This document shows, one piece after another, positions 1 to 8,833 of a stretch of DNA of 22,760 bases. The position numbers and the translations under genes are program-made. Within the stretch, counting starts at the first letter, position 1. Each line of letters starts with the position of its first letter. Under the pieces are notes generated by a model that ran no database searches, was not told the origin of the DNA, and saw only the letters and a list, made by a program, of their open reading frames with translations. Origin of the DNA: Polyrhizophydium stewartii (Eukaryota; Chytridiomycota; Chytridiomycetes; Rhizophydiales); assembly GCA_027604665.1 (NCBI GenBank), contig JADGIZ010000149.1, positions 1 through 22,760 on the forward strand, written 5' to 3'.

Positions 1-2
1 CC

Positions 3-1003
3 CCCGCAGCCCCCGCCTCCGCCGCCTCGGGCGAGGCCGCCGCAAACCTGCTCGCCACGGCCGCAACCGCCTCGCCCCCTGCAGACGACTCGGACCCCTC
101 GGGCATGGGCAGGTTCCTGGGCCTTGTCGCCGTCACCATCGCCTGCATCCTCTCGGGCCTCGCCGGCGTCTGGCAAGTCCTGGCCCGCTCTCCCGTCTTG
201 TCTCACTCCCTCATCTTGTCCCGCTGACCCACTCCGCCAACCCCGCTGATCCTCCCCGCCGACCCGCCGTCCCATACGACAACACGCCGATCCGCCCGCA
301 CCCCCAGGTTCGAAAAGGTCCTCAAGGGCACAAAGGCCTCGCTCTTCCTGCGCAACGTCCAGCTCAGCTTCTTCAGCGTCGTGTCCGGCCTGATCTTCGG
401 CGGTATGCCGCCCCCCTGCTCGCTGCCTGCTGCCTCTCGCCCCACGCTCATCGCGCCGCCGTCTGTCTCCGCCCCGCCTCAAGTCTATCTCATGGACGGC
501 GCCGCCGTCACCGAAAACGGCTTCTTCTACGGATACACCATCTGGGCCTGGGCGGCCATCTTGTGCCAGGCGATCGGCGGCCTGATTGTCGCTGTCGTCG
601 TCAAGTAAGTCGCCCGTCCACACACCGTGCCTCGCTCCGCGCCACGCAGCCACTCACCCTCTGCTCTCTCACCCACCGCCCCGCAGGTACGCCGACAACA
701 TTCTCAAGGGCTTCGCCACCTCGATCGCCATCATTCTCTCCTCGGTCGCCTCCGTCTTTATTTTCGACTTTGTCATCACAACACCCTTTGTCATTGGCGC
801 CGGTCTGGTGCTCTACGGTGCGTCCCGGCACCCCCTTGCACGCGCTCGCCAACGGGCCGTCAGCCGCGCCGCTGACTCTCTGCTCCATCTGCCCGATCCG
901 CGCAGCCACCCACCTGTACAGCAAGCCCGAGGTTGGCAACAAGATCGTGTCTGCAAAGTCCGACTCGCATTTCATCAAACTCGAGGCCGGCGAGCATCGC
1001 TAG
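3..1003 (+). CDS. Nucleotide-sugar transporter, SLC35A family (5'-partial)
   Basis: This is the C-terminal 204 residues of a Golgi UDP-sugar antiporter that imports UDP-galactose or UDP-GlcNAc for glycosylation; the exact sugar cannot be read. Exons: 3-172, 308-402, 484-604, 687-817, 906-1003 (TAG). The family signature is the segment LAGVW-FEKVLKGTKASLFLRN across the first junction, matching the conserved GFAGVYFEK(I/V)LK motif of SLC35A proteins. Four hydrophobic membrane segments follow (LGLVAVTIACILSGLAG, VQLSFFSVVSGLIFG, IWAWAAILCQAIGGLIVAVVV, SIAIILSSVASVFIFDFV). The conserved block YADNILKGFATS is also present. The start and the N-terminal half lie left of the window. An Ala/Pro/Ser-rich loop precedes the first visible helix. 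The first intron uses a GC-AG pair (GCAAGT donor at 173). Its 3' end converges on the next gene with 187 bp between stop codons. Confidence 0.9.
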   Translation, partial: RSPRLRRLGRGRRKPARHGRNRLAPCRRLGPLGHGQVPGPCRRHHRLHPLGPRRRLASPGPLSRLVSLPHLVPLTHSANPADPPRRPAVPYDNTPIRPHPQVRKGPQGHKGLALPAQRPAQLLQRRVRPDLRRYAAPLLAACCLSPHAHRAAVCLRPASSLSHGRRRRHRKRLLLRIHHLGLGGHLVPGDRRPDCRCRRQVSRPSTHRASLRATQPLTLCSLTHRPAGTPTTFSRASPPRSPSFSPRSPPSLFSTLSSQHPLSLAPVWCSTVRPGTPLHALANGPSAAPLTLCSICPIRAATHLYSKPEVGNKIVSAKSDSHFIKLEAGEHR

Positions 1004-1190
1004 ATCTCGGCGCGCCGGCCAAATCTCTCTTTCTCTCGTCTGGAATGCATCTGCGCTTATCGCCCCGCTTCTTTTCATGAGCGACGTCGCGCGCAATCGT
1101 CTGGGCCGGGCTGCACCTGCGCGGCCCGCCCGCACATCCGCATGCGATAACACCTCTCGCGAAAGAGAGCGAGACCGGTCGCTGTTTCAT

Positions 1191-4100
1191 TCAGCGCACG
1201 GGTCCCTGCCCTTCGCTCTTGAGCCATCCGTCCAGAAATAGCACCCCGAGCTTATCGGCCATGGCCTGCGGCGGTGCGCTCTGGGCCACCTCGGCCGAGA
1301 CCCAGTTGCGCCGCAGATCAACGACCACGGGCGATCGGCCCGCGTGCGCGACGCGCCGCTGCATCCCGCGCAGCACCAAGCGCAAGCCGTCGTCGGTGAT
1401 GGTGTTGTCCAGCAGCACCCACTCGCTCAGGCTCGCGCACGCGGGCAACGCGCTCTCCATGGCCTCGCAAAACACGTCGTCGAGGTTCTGCGACGACAGG
1501 TCGAGATGCGCCAGCCGGTGTGCGCCCGCGCACGCCTCGACCAGCACCGCCGCCGCGTCGGACCCGAGCGTCTGTGTGCTTGTGCCGAGCCCGCGCATCG
1601 CCAGCCGCTCGAGCCCGCACTGGCCCGACGCAAGCCATCCGGCCAGCCGCGCCGCGACGGCGTCGTCGAACACGTTGGCGCTGAGGTCGAGCGACACGAG
1701 CCGCGATCCGACCCGGCAGGGCCCCGCGGCGAGCTGGCCGGGCACGCCGTCCCACGCGGCCGCCAGCATGCACATGCCGCGCGGGAGCACCCCGTTGCTG
1801 CGGATCGAGAGCGCCTCCATGGCCGGATGCCGCGCGACCGTCTGCGTCAGGTGCTTCACGTGCGATCCCAGGTTGACGCCGTCGAGCTCCAGCACCCGCA
1901 GCCGAGTGTTGCGTCCCAGTGCGTCCGTCAGCGAGATCATGCCCAGCGACGAAATGGGGTTGTCGCTCATGCGCAGCTCCACGAGCCCTGGGCTGGCTTC
2001 GAGATACCCGGCCATCGCCTTGCACGCCTCGGTGATGTCGGGATCGCTCTGGGCCATCGTGGCAGAGACATCAAGCGCCTTGAGCCGCGATGCCGGCGAG
2101 CGTGTGCCCGCTTGCGCTGCGTGCACTTGCTGCAGGGCACCAAAGATGGCCGCAACACCGCGCGCCGTCAGGCCCGTGTTTCTCAAAACCAGATGCTCGA
2201 TGCTCGCCCGCGGATGCGACACCAGCAAAGTTACGCCCTGCGCCCCGGTCGTGCCCAGCTGAAAGCCAGACAGGTCGAGCTTGCGGACGCAGACCCAGAG
2301 CTGAGTCGACTGCAGCATGTGCCGCACGAAATGGCCCGGGCCCGGACACGCATGCCTGCTCTTTGGCGCAGGCACGCAAGTGAGTTGCACCCGCGACATG
2401 CACATGTCGCGGCCGGATGTCGTCGTCGGGCCCCCGGCGCTGTCGGGAGACGACACCTGACTTGTCTTTGGCGGCTGTGGTCGCAAGAACTCTGCGAGAC
2501 TGCTGACGCCGCGCAGGTTGAACGCGCGCTCGGTCTCGACGCGCACGTATCGCGCGGCGGCATCACCATCGGCAGCTTGTGATCGCTTTGCAGCATTGGC
2601 GCCACCGCCGCCCGGCTCGGGAAGTGCCCCGATATGGATAAGGTCTGCCACCGAGTCTGGCGGTATCGCTGCCATTTGAATGCGCAGATCAAAGACACGG
2701 CGCCGTGCGGCATACGAGCTTGCCGCGTGACCAGCATGGACCGCCTGTGGCCCGACGCGACCGTTCGCAAACTCATGCGGCTGCATAGCAGCCCCAGAAG
2801 ACAGGATTTCCCGGAGACATGCGCTGACCGTGTCCGCATGGACGACGATCCTCTCGAGACCCGAGCACATGGCCAGCGCAGAGGCCCAGAACCCGGGCGG
2901 GAAGATGGCGTCGCACTGGGGCGTGAGAGCGACATTCAGCTGCCGCATCGTGCGTCCCGAAAGCTGCATGATTCGCGATACCGTCGTGCCGCTCGAGTCA
3001 AAGTGTATCAGCCGCGAAAGCACCTCGGACACGTAAAACTCGGCACAGACGCGCCTGCACAGCAGCGCGTACTCGTCCGCTCTCTTGGCGTCGTCCGCGG
3101 ATATATCGAGGTCGTCGAGCAAGTGCTGTGTCTCGCGCCCGATATGCATGCTCGGCGGTGAGGGTGCCGACCCGCTGCTCCATATCCCGCGCAGGTAGTT
3201 GGCGGCTCGAATCGGCGGTCTTGACGGACCGTGGCCAGATGGCCCGCAGAATTGGGCCTGCCGCTGGTTGTGGCGGGCATCGGCGAGCTCGCACTTGGCG
3301 GAAACCAGCTTCCAGAACTTGTCGCGCCAAATCAGCGAGCCGTCGACAAGAGGGCCGCGACACTCGTTCCCATTGCTTTCATCTTCGGTCTCTGCTGCGC
3401 ATCCGGGTGTACTTGCGTGTGTCGTGCTCCTGGCGCGCAAGAGTGTCTCGGCCTCGTATACCAGCGCGTCGCCGATCGTCGCGTGCCTGAGAATGCTGGC
3501 GATCAGCTCGTCTGGAAGTTGATCGAGTGATTCGATCACTGTGTCCAAACAAGCCGCTCGCGTCAGCAACCAAGATACATGCATTCATCACTTGCGTCGA
3601 TCACTCACGGCTGAAATTCCGCGCAGCCTTGATCGCGCACACGTCCACGAGGTCTGGAATATCAAGGTACAGTCCCGCGTACATGACATCGAGCACGGTT
3701 TCGAGCCTGGGCTCGAACTGCGGCGGCGCACGCACAGAGGCCGCGTCTTGGGTACAAAAGTGTTTGGCCTCTTGCCAATGCTGTGCCAGATACTGTCGGT
3801 TGAGAAAGTCGATAATCTGGCCCATCGTCTCGGCCTCGATTGTCGGAAACTCGATGCCACGCCGGCCTTCGGCAAACCTGCCTGCGCAGCATGAGCACCG
3901 TCCAGGACGCACGGCACAGCCAGACACGGGCGACGAGCGACGCACCGGCGCATTTGTGGATGTGCTGGATCGTGCCGGACTGGTAGGCCACTGGAAGCGG
4001 AACATGGAGCCGCGATGTTGCGGTATTTGGGCTCGGCTGCTTGACGACGATGCACACGCTGCTGCCGCCCTCCAGCATGTCGGAAACGATGCGCTGGATC

Positions 4101-5188
4101 TCCTTGGTTGAAAGCGGCTGCAGGTGCTCGCCCGGCAGGGCCAATGTCCGCTCGTGCGCATCGGTACTTGAAGCTGGTGCAAGTATGGCTCGGCTTAAAT
4201 CCTCAGTGTACCTTGAAGGAGCTCGGATAAAGGTGCTTTGCGTGATTACGGCAGATGCGCGGCGGTGGGCTGGTTGGGGCTTTGGTGTCGCTGCGCTGGC
4301 GCACGATGAGCTGGTCTTGGAGCCGCGGCCAGACGCCGGCGCTAAGCTGTCGTGCGCATCGAGCTCGCTGGCCGTGTCGATCCAGCCGGCCCTGACGCCG
4401 CCATCGCGGTCACCATGCTCAGATAAACGTGCAGGCGGCAGCGAGGTCGCTGCAGGGAGTGAAGCTGGGCCGGCCGACTCGAATGGCAGCGAGGGCCTGG
4501 CGTCTCCGTCGACGGGCTGCGACCTGCCCGCGAGCGCCGAAAGCGAGGGTGGACCGAGGGCGGGCAGCACGCCAGGAAACGAGCCGCTCGCTGGCGATGC
4601 AGGCGATGCAGGGATCTGAGGAAGTCGCTGGCGAAGGCTTGTCTTGGCGCTCGGGTAGTGAATGACCGAGGAATCCGCCATCGTCGTCGACAAATCCAGC
4701 CCGAGTTGGATGTTTTGTCCGCTGCGCCAGTGCGGCACGCACGGCTTTGAGCCGAGCGGAGTGCTCGCAGACGTCCCGGCCGCCGTGCCCTGCGGCGTCA
4801 GTGCCGCAACATGCGCCGGAGACACGATTGCCTGAGAGCCGGCCTGCGCGTCGAGCAGCCGGAACGCGACGGGGTGGCTGGTGCCGGCGATGGCATGGCC
4901 TCCGACACTGCCGATCTTGACATGGCCCGGCGGCAGCCTCGCGCCGGGCAGCGGCAGAGAGAGCAGGCTCATCGTCGGGTGCGCGCCAAACGCAGCCGGC
5001 AGGACGGAGGTGCGCCGCACGTTCGGACGGGCCGGCGGTGTCCGTGCTGGTGGAAGCGGCGATTTGTCCACGGCCAAGACGCCAAAGCCGGACAGCTTGC
5101 TGCCTGCGCTTGCCCCAGCATGGTACTTGGCGACCCGGAGCATCGGGATGCTCTTGTCCCCGCGCTGCTCGCTGCTTCCGTGCGACAT
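1191..5188 (-). CDS. SKP1/BTB-fold and leucine-rich-repeat fusion protein
   Basis: This is one three-exon gene of about 1287 aa: 5188-3946, 3881-3609, 3538-1191. Residues 1-380 are Ser/Pro/Ala-rich and look disordered. Residues about 385-505 resemble a SKP1/elongin-C (BTB) fold: SGTIQHIHKCAGRFAEG parallels the SGTI...F.E strand-helix of elongin C, then FPTIEAETMGQIIDFL and LYLDIPDLVDV at the C-terminal helices. Residues 506-535 (LPDELIASILRH) look like an F-box or BACK-type helix pair. From about residue 925 there are RNI-type leucine-rich repeats (KLDLSGFQL, VLELDGVNL, SLDLSANVF, HLDLSSQNL). The third exon alone reads as an ORF from an upstream ATG, so it could be mistaken for a separate F-box gene, but intron 3539-3608 has GTGAGT, a GCTGAC branch motif and ACAG, and joins both parts in phase 1. 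The ATG at 5188 has an in-frame stop just upstream. Role inferred: cullin-ligase adaptor or receptor. Confidence 0.75.
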
Positions 5189-5470
5189 CTGCTTGCCAGA
5201 GCGCCGGCGCAATCAGAGCAATGTGCGGGGTGCCGGGAGATGTGCGATATCGCCAGTGTCGGCAAGATCCTGCAGGCGAGAAGTCTCCGATGCCGCCACG
5301 TCGCGCAGCAGCGCGCAGCTCGAGAGGAGCGCCGACCTGCTCGGCGGAATCGGTGTCAGGCAGCGCCCGCCGCTGGGTCGCAGCGCCGGTCGGGGAGGTG
5401 GCGGCATCCGTGTCCGCAGGTGAACAGGCCGTGGGAGCAAACGGCTGCCGACACGAGCCTTGTTCGTCGG
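5189..5470. promoter_or_regulatory. Divergent intergenic region between the BTB-LRR gene and EIPR1
   Basis: These 282 bp separate two head-to-head start codons, so promoters and 5' UTRs of both genes must lie here unless an upstream non-coding exon exists. I see no convincing TATA box or repeat. The stretch stays open in some frames because of high GC, but no frame has recognisable protein. Confidence 0.5.
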
Positions 5471-7296
5471 ATGAGCGTCTTTGGACTCGGGCGGCAGGTG
5501 CGGTCGTCTCATCAGCGCGCCGCCGCCCACGGCCTGCTGTATGCTGCTGGTGCTGTCGGCTCGCAAGCGCTGACCCGCGCGCGGCCGCGCCGGGGTCGGC
5601 ATCCAGGGTCGCGCGCTGGCTGCCCAGCTCGGCGAAACAGAGCGCAACCGCTGGATCGTCGGGTCGTGTGGGCTGCGCCAAGACAACGAGGTGGGCACGC
5701 AGGCGCACCGACCGCATCAGTCGAGCAAGCAGGTCCTTGCTACTCTCGGTGCTGTTTCTCTGACTGCGCAAACTGCGTCCGCCGATGCTGGTGCCTCCAT
5801 CCACCGCGGTGCAGGTCCATCTCATCGACTTTGACGAAGACCACGACGAGATCACGCACGCGGCGTTTGCGCATCCAAACGAGGTCCTGAGCATCTCGCC
5901 GGCCCCGGCAGCGGCGGATGTGTTTGCATCGTGCGCGCGCCAAGGTGCATGCATTGCGTTGTGCGCCGACGCAGAGCGCCGCTGGCCGTGCTGCTCTGGC
6001 TGACGAGCGTTCTTGTTGCAGTCGCGGGGGCCGCCACATCGCACCAGTCCTTGCTCTGGCGGTTCTCCAAGATCGACGCCGAAGACGATGGCCGGCTCAG
6101 AGGCGGAAGTGGCGGGTCGCTCGAGCAAGTCTCTGCACTCAGCCCCGGCTCGCAGCTCACCGCGATCCACCAGTGCGTCGCGTACATACTCTCTGGCACA
6201 TGCGGACACTTGGGCTGATGATGAGTGCACTTTCAGAGTCGTGTGGGAGCCCTCGGGAAGCGCTTCCGAGCTTGTCGCTATCGGCAAATCAGGCGCCGGC
6301 GTCTTCTCGCTCTCTGGACCCGATATGGTGGCGGTGCGTTGGTCTGCTTTCAGCTGCTCCCATCGAGCTCGATTTCGCTGAACATGCCTCGGCAACAAAG
6401 TCCTTCTCGCACATGATCATGCTGGCGCCTGAGCCGATGCAGACGCCCATTTGCGGCGCGTGGAGCCCACACAGCAGATCTCAGATTGCGCTCGGATCGG
6501 GCAATACCGTCGGCGTCTGGGATCTCCGCTCAAAGAGGTTCGCGAGCCCTGTTGCGTGCGCGATTCCAAATACCATCGAGACATCCGGCTGACGCCAGCC
6601 GACCGGCCGATGCAAAGCGAATCTGCGCGAATCGACAAAGCTCACGAGCTCTCTGTGCGCTGCCTGGATTTCAACCCCAACAAGGCACACCAGATTGTGT
6701 CCGGCGGCGATGACTGCAAGATCCGCATCTGGGACACGCGCAACACCAAGACCTTTGTCAAGGAGGTCTCGGACCACACCCACTGGTATGCCGAGCGCAT
6801 ACGCCGTTGCACGCTGAAACAACGGGACGCTCGCTAATACAACGCTGCCTCGCGTCGCGACCCAAGGGTTTGGAGCGTTTCGTTCAACCGCTCACACGAC
6901 CAGCTGCTGCTTTCGTCGAGCTCGGATTGCCAAGTCAACTTGACGTCGGTCGTGTCGGTGTCATCGGCAGTGTTCTTTGACCCCTCACAGCGCGCGCACG
7001 GTGAGAGTGGCAGCCCTGACGGACGTGCGCGTCGGAGCAGCGATGACGAGGATGCCACAGAGTATCAAAGGTGGCTTCCTGTCTCTTGGGCTGCGTGACT
7101 GTCGGCGTGCTGCTGACTTCCGCCTTGCAGCAAGACGACAGATGGGCTGGTTGCCTCGTTCGATCAGCACGAGGAAGCCGTCTACTCGGTGGCATGGAGC
7201 GCCGCCGACCCGTGGATCTTCGCCTCCCTGTCGTACGACGGCCGCGTGGTGGTCAATCAGGTGCCGCGCGACCACAAATACAAGATCATTCTCTGA
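5471..7296 (+). CDS. EIPR1: EARP/GARP-interacting WD40 protein EIPR1 (TSSC1)
   Basis: EIPR1 is a WD40 beta-propeller that binds the EARP and GARP tethering complexes and serves endosome-to-Golgi and recycling traffic. Nine exons: 5471-5497, 5607-5690, 5815-5944, 6022-6172, 6237-6333, 6401-6537, 6618-6785, 6867-7070, 7131-7296. The model gives 387 aa, the same as the human protein. Family landmarks are collinear: [13 protein letters not shown] near the N-terminus, [90 protein letters not shown] and the C-terminal HKYKIIL. The first coding exon is only 27 nt and was found by matching the FGL...RAL motif. Intron 6334-6400 ends in AAAG after a GCTGAAC branch motif and is needed to restore the frame. 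A Ser/Asp/Glu-rich loop in exon 8 matches the variable acidic loop of animal EIPR1. The gene converges with DSC3. Confidence 0.93.
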
Positions 7297-7665
7297 CATC
7301 AGCAGGGCCAGAGTGCGCGGTGTCTCGGCTGCTTGCAGCCGCAGATCCACGAAAATATATTCGGCTGTCGCAGCAACAACAGCCCGTCCAGGCGTCTGTG
7401 TCCGAGTTCGTCCGGAGCTGTGACAGCGTCGCTCCAACTTGGGGGACGCAGGTGCGCCTCGATGAAGTGGGGGAGACACGCCTCGACGCAAATCGGATCG
7501 TCGTATCGAATGCGGACGCAAACGTGCCCCGCAGCCCACTGGGACAAAGAGTCGCGTGGGCATCCGCACCCATCCCAACCCAGGCGCTGCGGGCATCAAT
7601 GATAGTACCTGCCGCAGTACCCGTCGCCAGTGTCAGTCAGGCAGCAGGAGGCGTCGGGCGGCTGC
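7297..7665. other. Convergent intergenic region, no gene seen
   Basis: These 369 bp lie between the stop codons of EIPR1 (+) and DSC3 (-) and probably hold both 3' UTRs. Short open frames occur on both strands, but none has a recognisable motif or spliced continuation. An AT-rich patch (AAAATATATT near 7351) could serve 3'-end formation; no canonical AATAAA is obvious. Confidence 0.5.
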
Positions 7666-8786
7666 TCACGATACGCACATTCGCAAGAGTCCAAACGAAA
7701 AGTTGATTAGAAGGCCCGTGACGATGCCAAGTTGCTGGCGGCGGTTGTACATGTTGGCCTCCTTGACCCAAAAGAGTACCAAGATCCCCATGAAAAAGCC
7801 AACGACAAGCCCCAGCAGCATGTCCGTGTGTGTCCCCGAGTCTGCATCAAGAAGGCGCATCGTCACGTCAGAAGCTGCGTGGCGCGGCTTTGCGATGCAC
7901 CGCACACGCACCGCGATCATCATTGGGGTTGCCCGGCGACTCCATCCACTCTTCCTCTGCGTTGCGTGCTGCGTCGGTGCGCTCTGGGTGCGGGGTCAGT
8001 GTCTTCATCCAACATGCATCGCGCGGGCATTGCACGGCGCTGGGGCGAACCTGCGTCCTCGGCGCCGCGCAGCGCATGGAACTGCTGCCGAAGGCTGCGC
8101 ACCTCGTCCTCGGACATGCCTGTGCGTGAGGCGCAGGCGGCGTCAGCTGCCGCCCAAGCGGATGCATGTCTCGGCGGTTGATCGCACCAATATCAAGGAG
8201 GCGGTCGAAGCCTTGCGGCCGCCGGGTGATTTGCGGCTCCTGTTGGCAGCCCCGGCCCCACGCACCCAGGCGGAATGCCCAAGCAAGGTCCTGGCGTCAG
8301 AAAGAGACAGAGGTGGTGGGCCAGCCGGGCGGCAGCAGTGACCGGGACGGCTCTCGGCCCATTCGGCGACGCCCGCACCTGGTGGCTGGAGAGCGGCCGC
8401 TCGTCAGAGACGGAGCAGTGCAGGAACAGGGGCAGCGCCTTGGAGTCGGGTGCTGCCGTATGCGCCGGCGGAGCAGCCACCGCAGCGTCCCCGGCCGACC
8501 CCTGGGCCTCGAGAGACGCCGTCAGGCTTGTCAGGGTGTCCTCGGCCTTGAGGATGCGGCCTCGGAACACCAGCCGCAGGAACTTGTCGGCGAGCGCCGG
8601 CTCGCTGGCCGCCTGCCTCGCGGCTGCACGTCAGCCTCGCAGAAGGGGAGGGGGCGCAGCGGCAGAGGCCTGCGGGCAACGCACAATCCTGCGCCGCAGC
8701 TCGCGGACTGTCGTCTGTGGCGGCACCGGGTCCAAGCACACGTCGTCGCGGCCATCCGCAAAGCGGACCACCACCCTGTGGCTCAT
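7666..8786 (-). CDS. DSC3: DSC E3 ubiquitin ligase complex subunit 3 (Dsc3)
   Basis: Dsc3 is the ubiquitin-like-domain subunit of the Golgi/endosome membrane E3 ligase Dsc, which in fungi cleaves or degrades membrane proteins including SREBP. Six exons: 8786-8685, 8612-8379, 8290-8188, 8119-8051, 7968-7912, 7841-7666, giving 246 aa. The N-terminal ubiquitin-like fold (DUF2407) begins directly at the ATG with VVVRFADG and continues through the LRLVFRGRILK strand. The middle carries the family signature GFDRLLDIG-MSEDEVRSLRQQFHAL across an intron. The C-terminal DUF2407_C part has EEEWMES followed by two membrane helices (LLGLVVGFFMGILVLFWV; LGIVTGLLINFSFGLLR) separated by a basic NRRQQ loop. 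The start at 8786 was chosen because the UBL strand begins there; the in-frame sequence upstream has no ATG and runs into the ITFG1 stop. An alternative in-frame acceptor would add 11 residues before the last exon. Confidence 0.9.
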
Positions 8787-8833
8787 CGCAAGACGCAAAG
8801 GACGGATCAGGCCCAAACGCACAACTATATTCG

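Noticed and set aside
1219..2262. Long plus-strand ORF (347 codons) opposite the LRR gene
   Set aside because: It is the reverse of the LRR exon; the translation is Ser/Arg/Ala-rich without motifs, while the minus strand shows periodic LDLS-type repeats. High GC suppresses stops in antisense frames.
1191..3584. Separate F-box/LRR gene starting at its own ATG near 3584
   Set aside because: A GTGAGT-branch-ACAG intron at 3608-3539 joins this exon in phase with the SKP1/BTB-like exon, and the peptide upstream of the acceptor (MHVSWLLTRAACLD) is intron translation.
6334..6353. Possible 20-nt or 34-nt ultra-short intron in EIPR1
   Set aside because: The GTGCGT donor at 6334 pairs better with the AAAG acceptor at 6400 (67 bp, GCTGAAC branch motif), which restores the frame and the alignment to EIPR1.
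4419..6398. 659-codon minus-strand ORF across the start of the BTB-LRR gene and EIPR1
   Set aside because: It runs antisense through well-supported EIPR1 exons and out of frame with the BTB-LRR exon. No recognisable domain; a GC-driven open frame.
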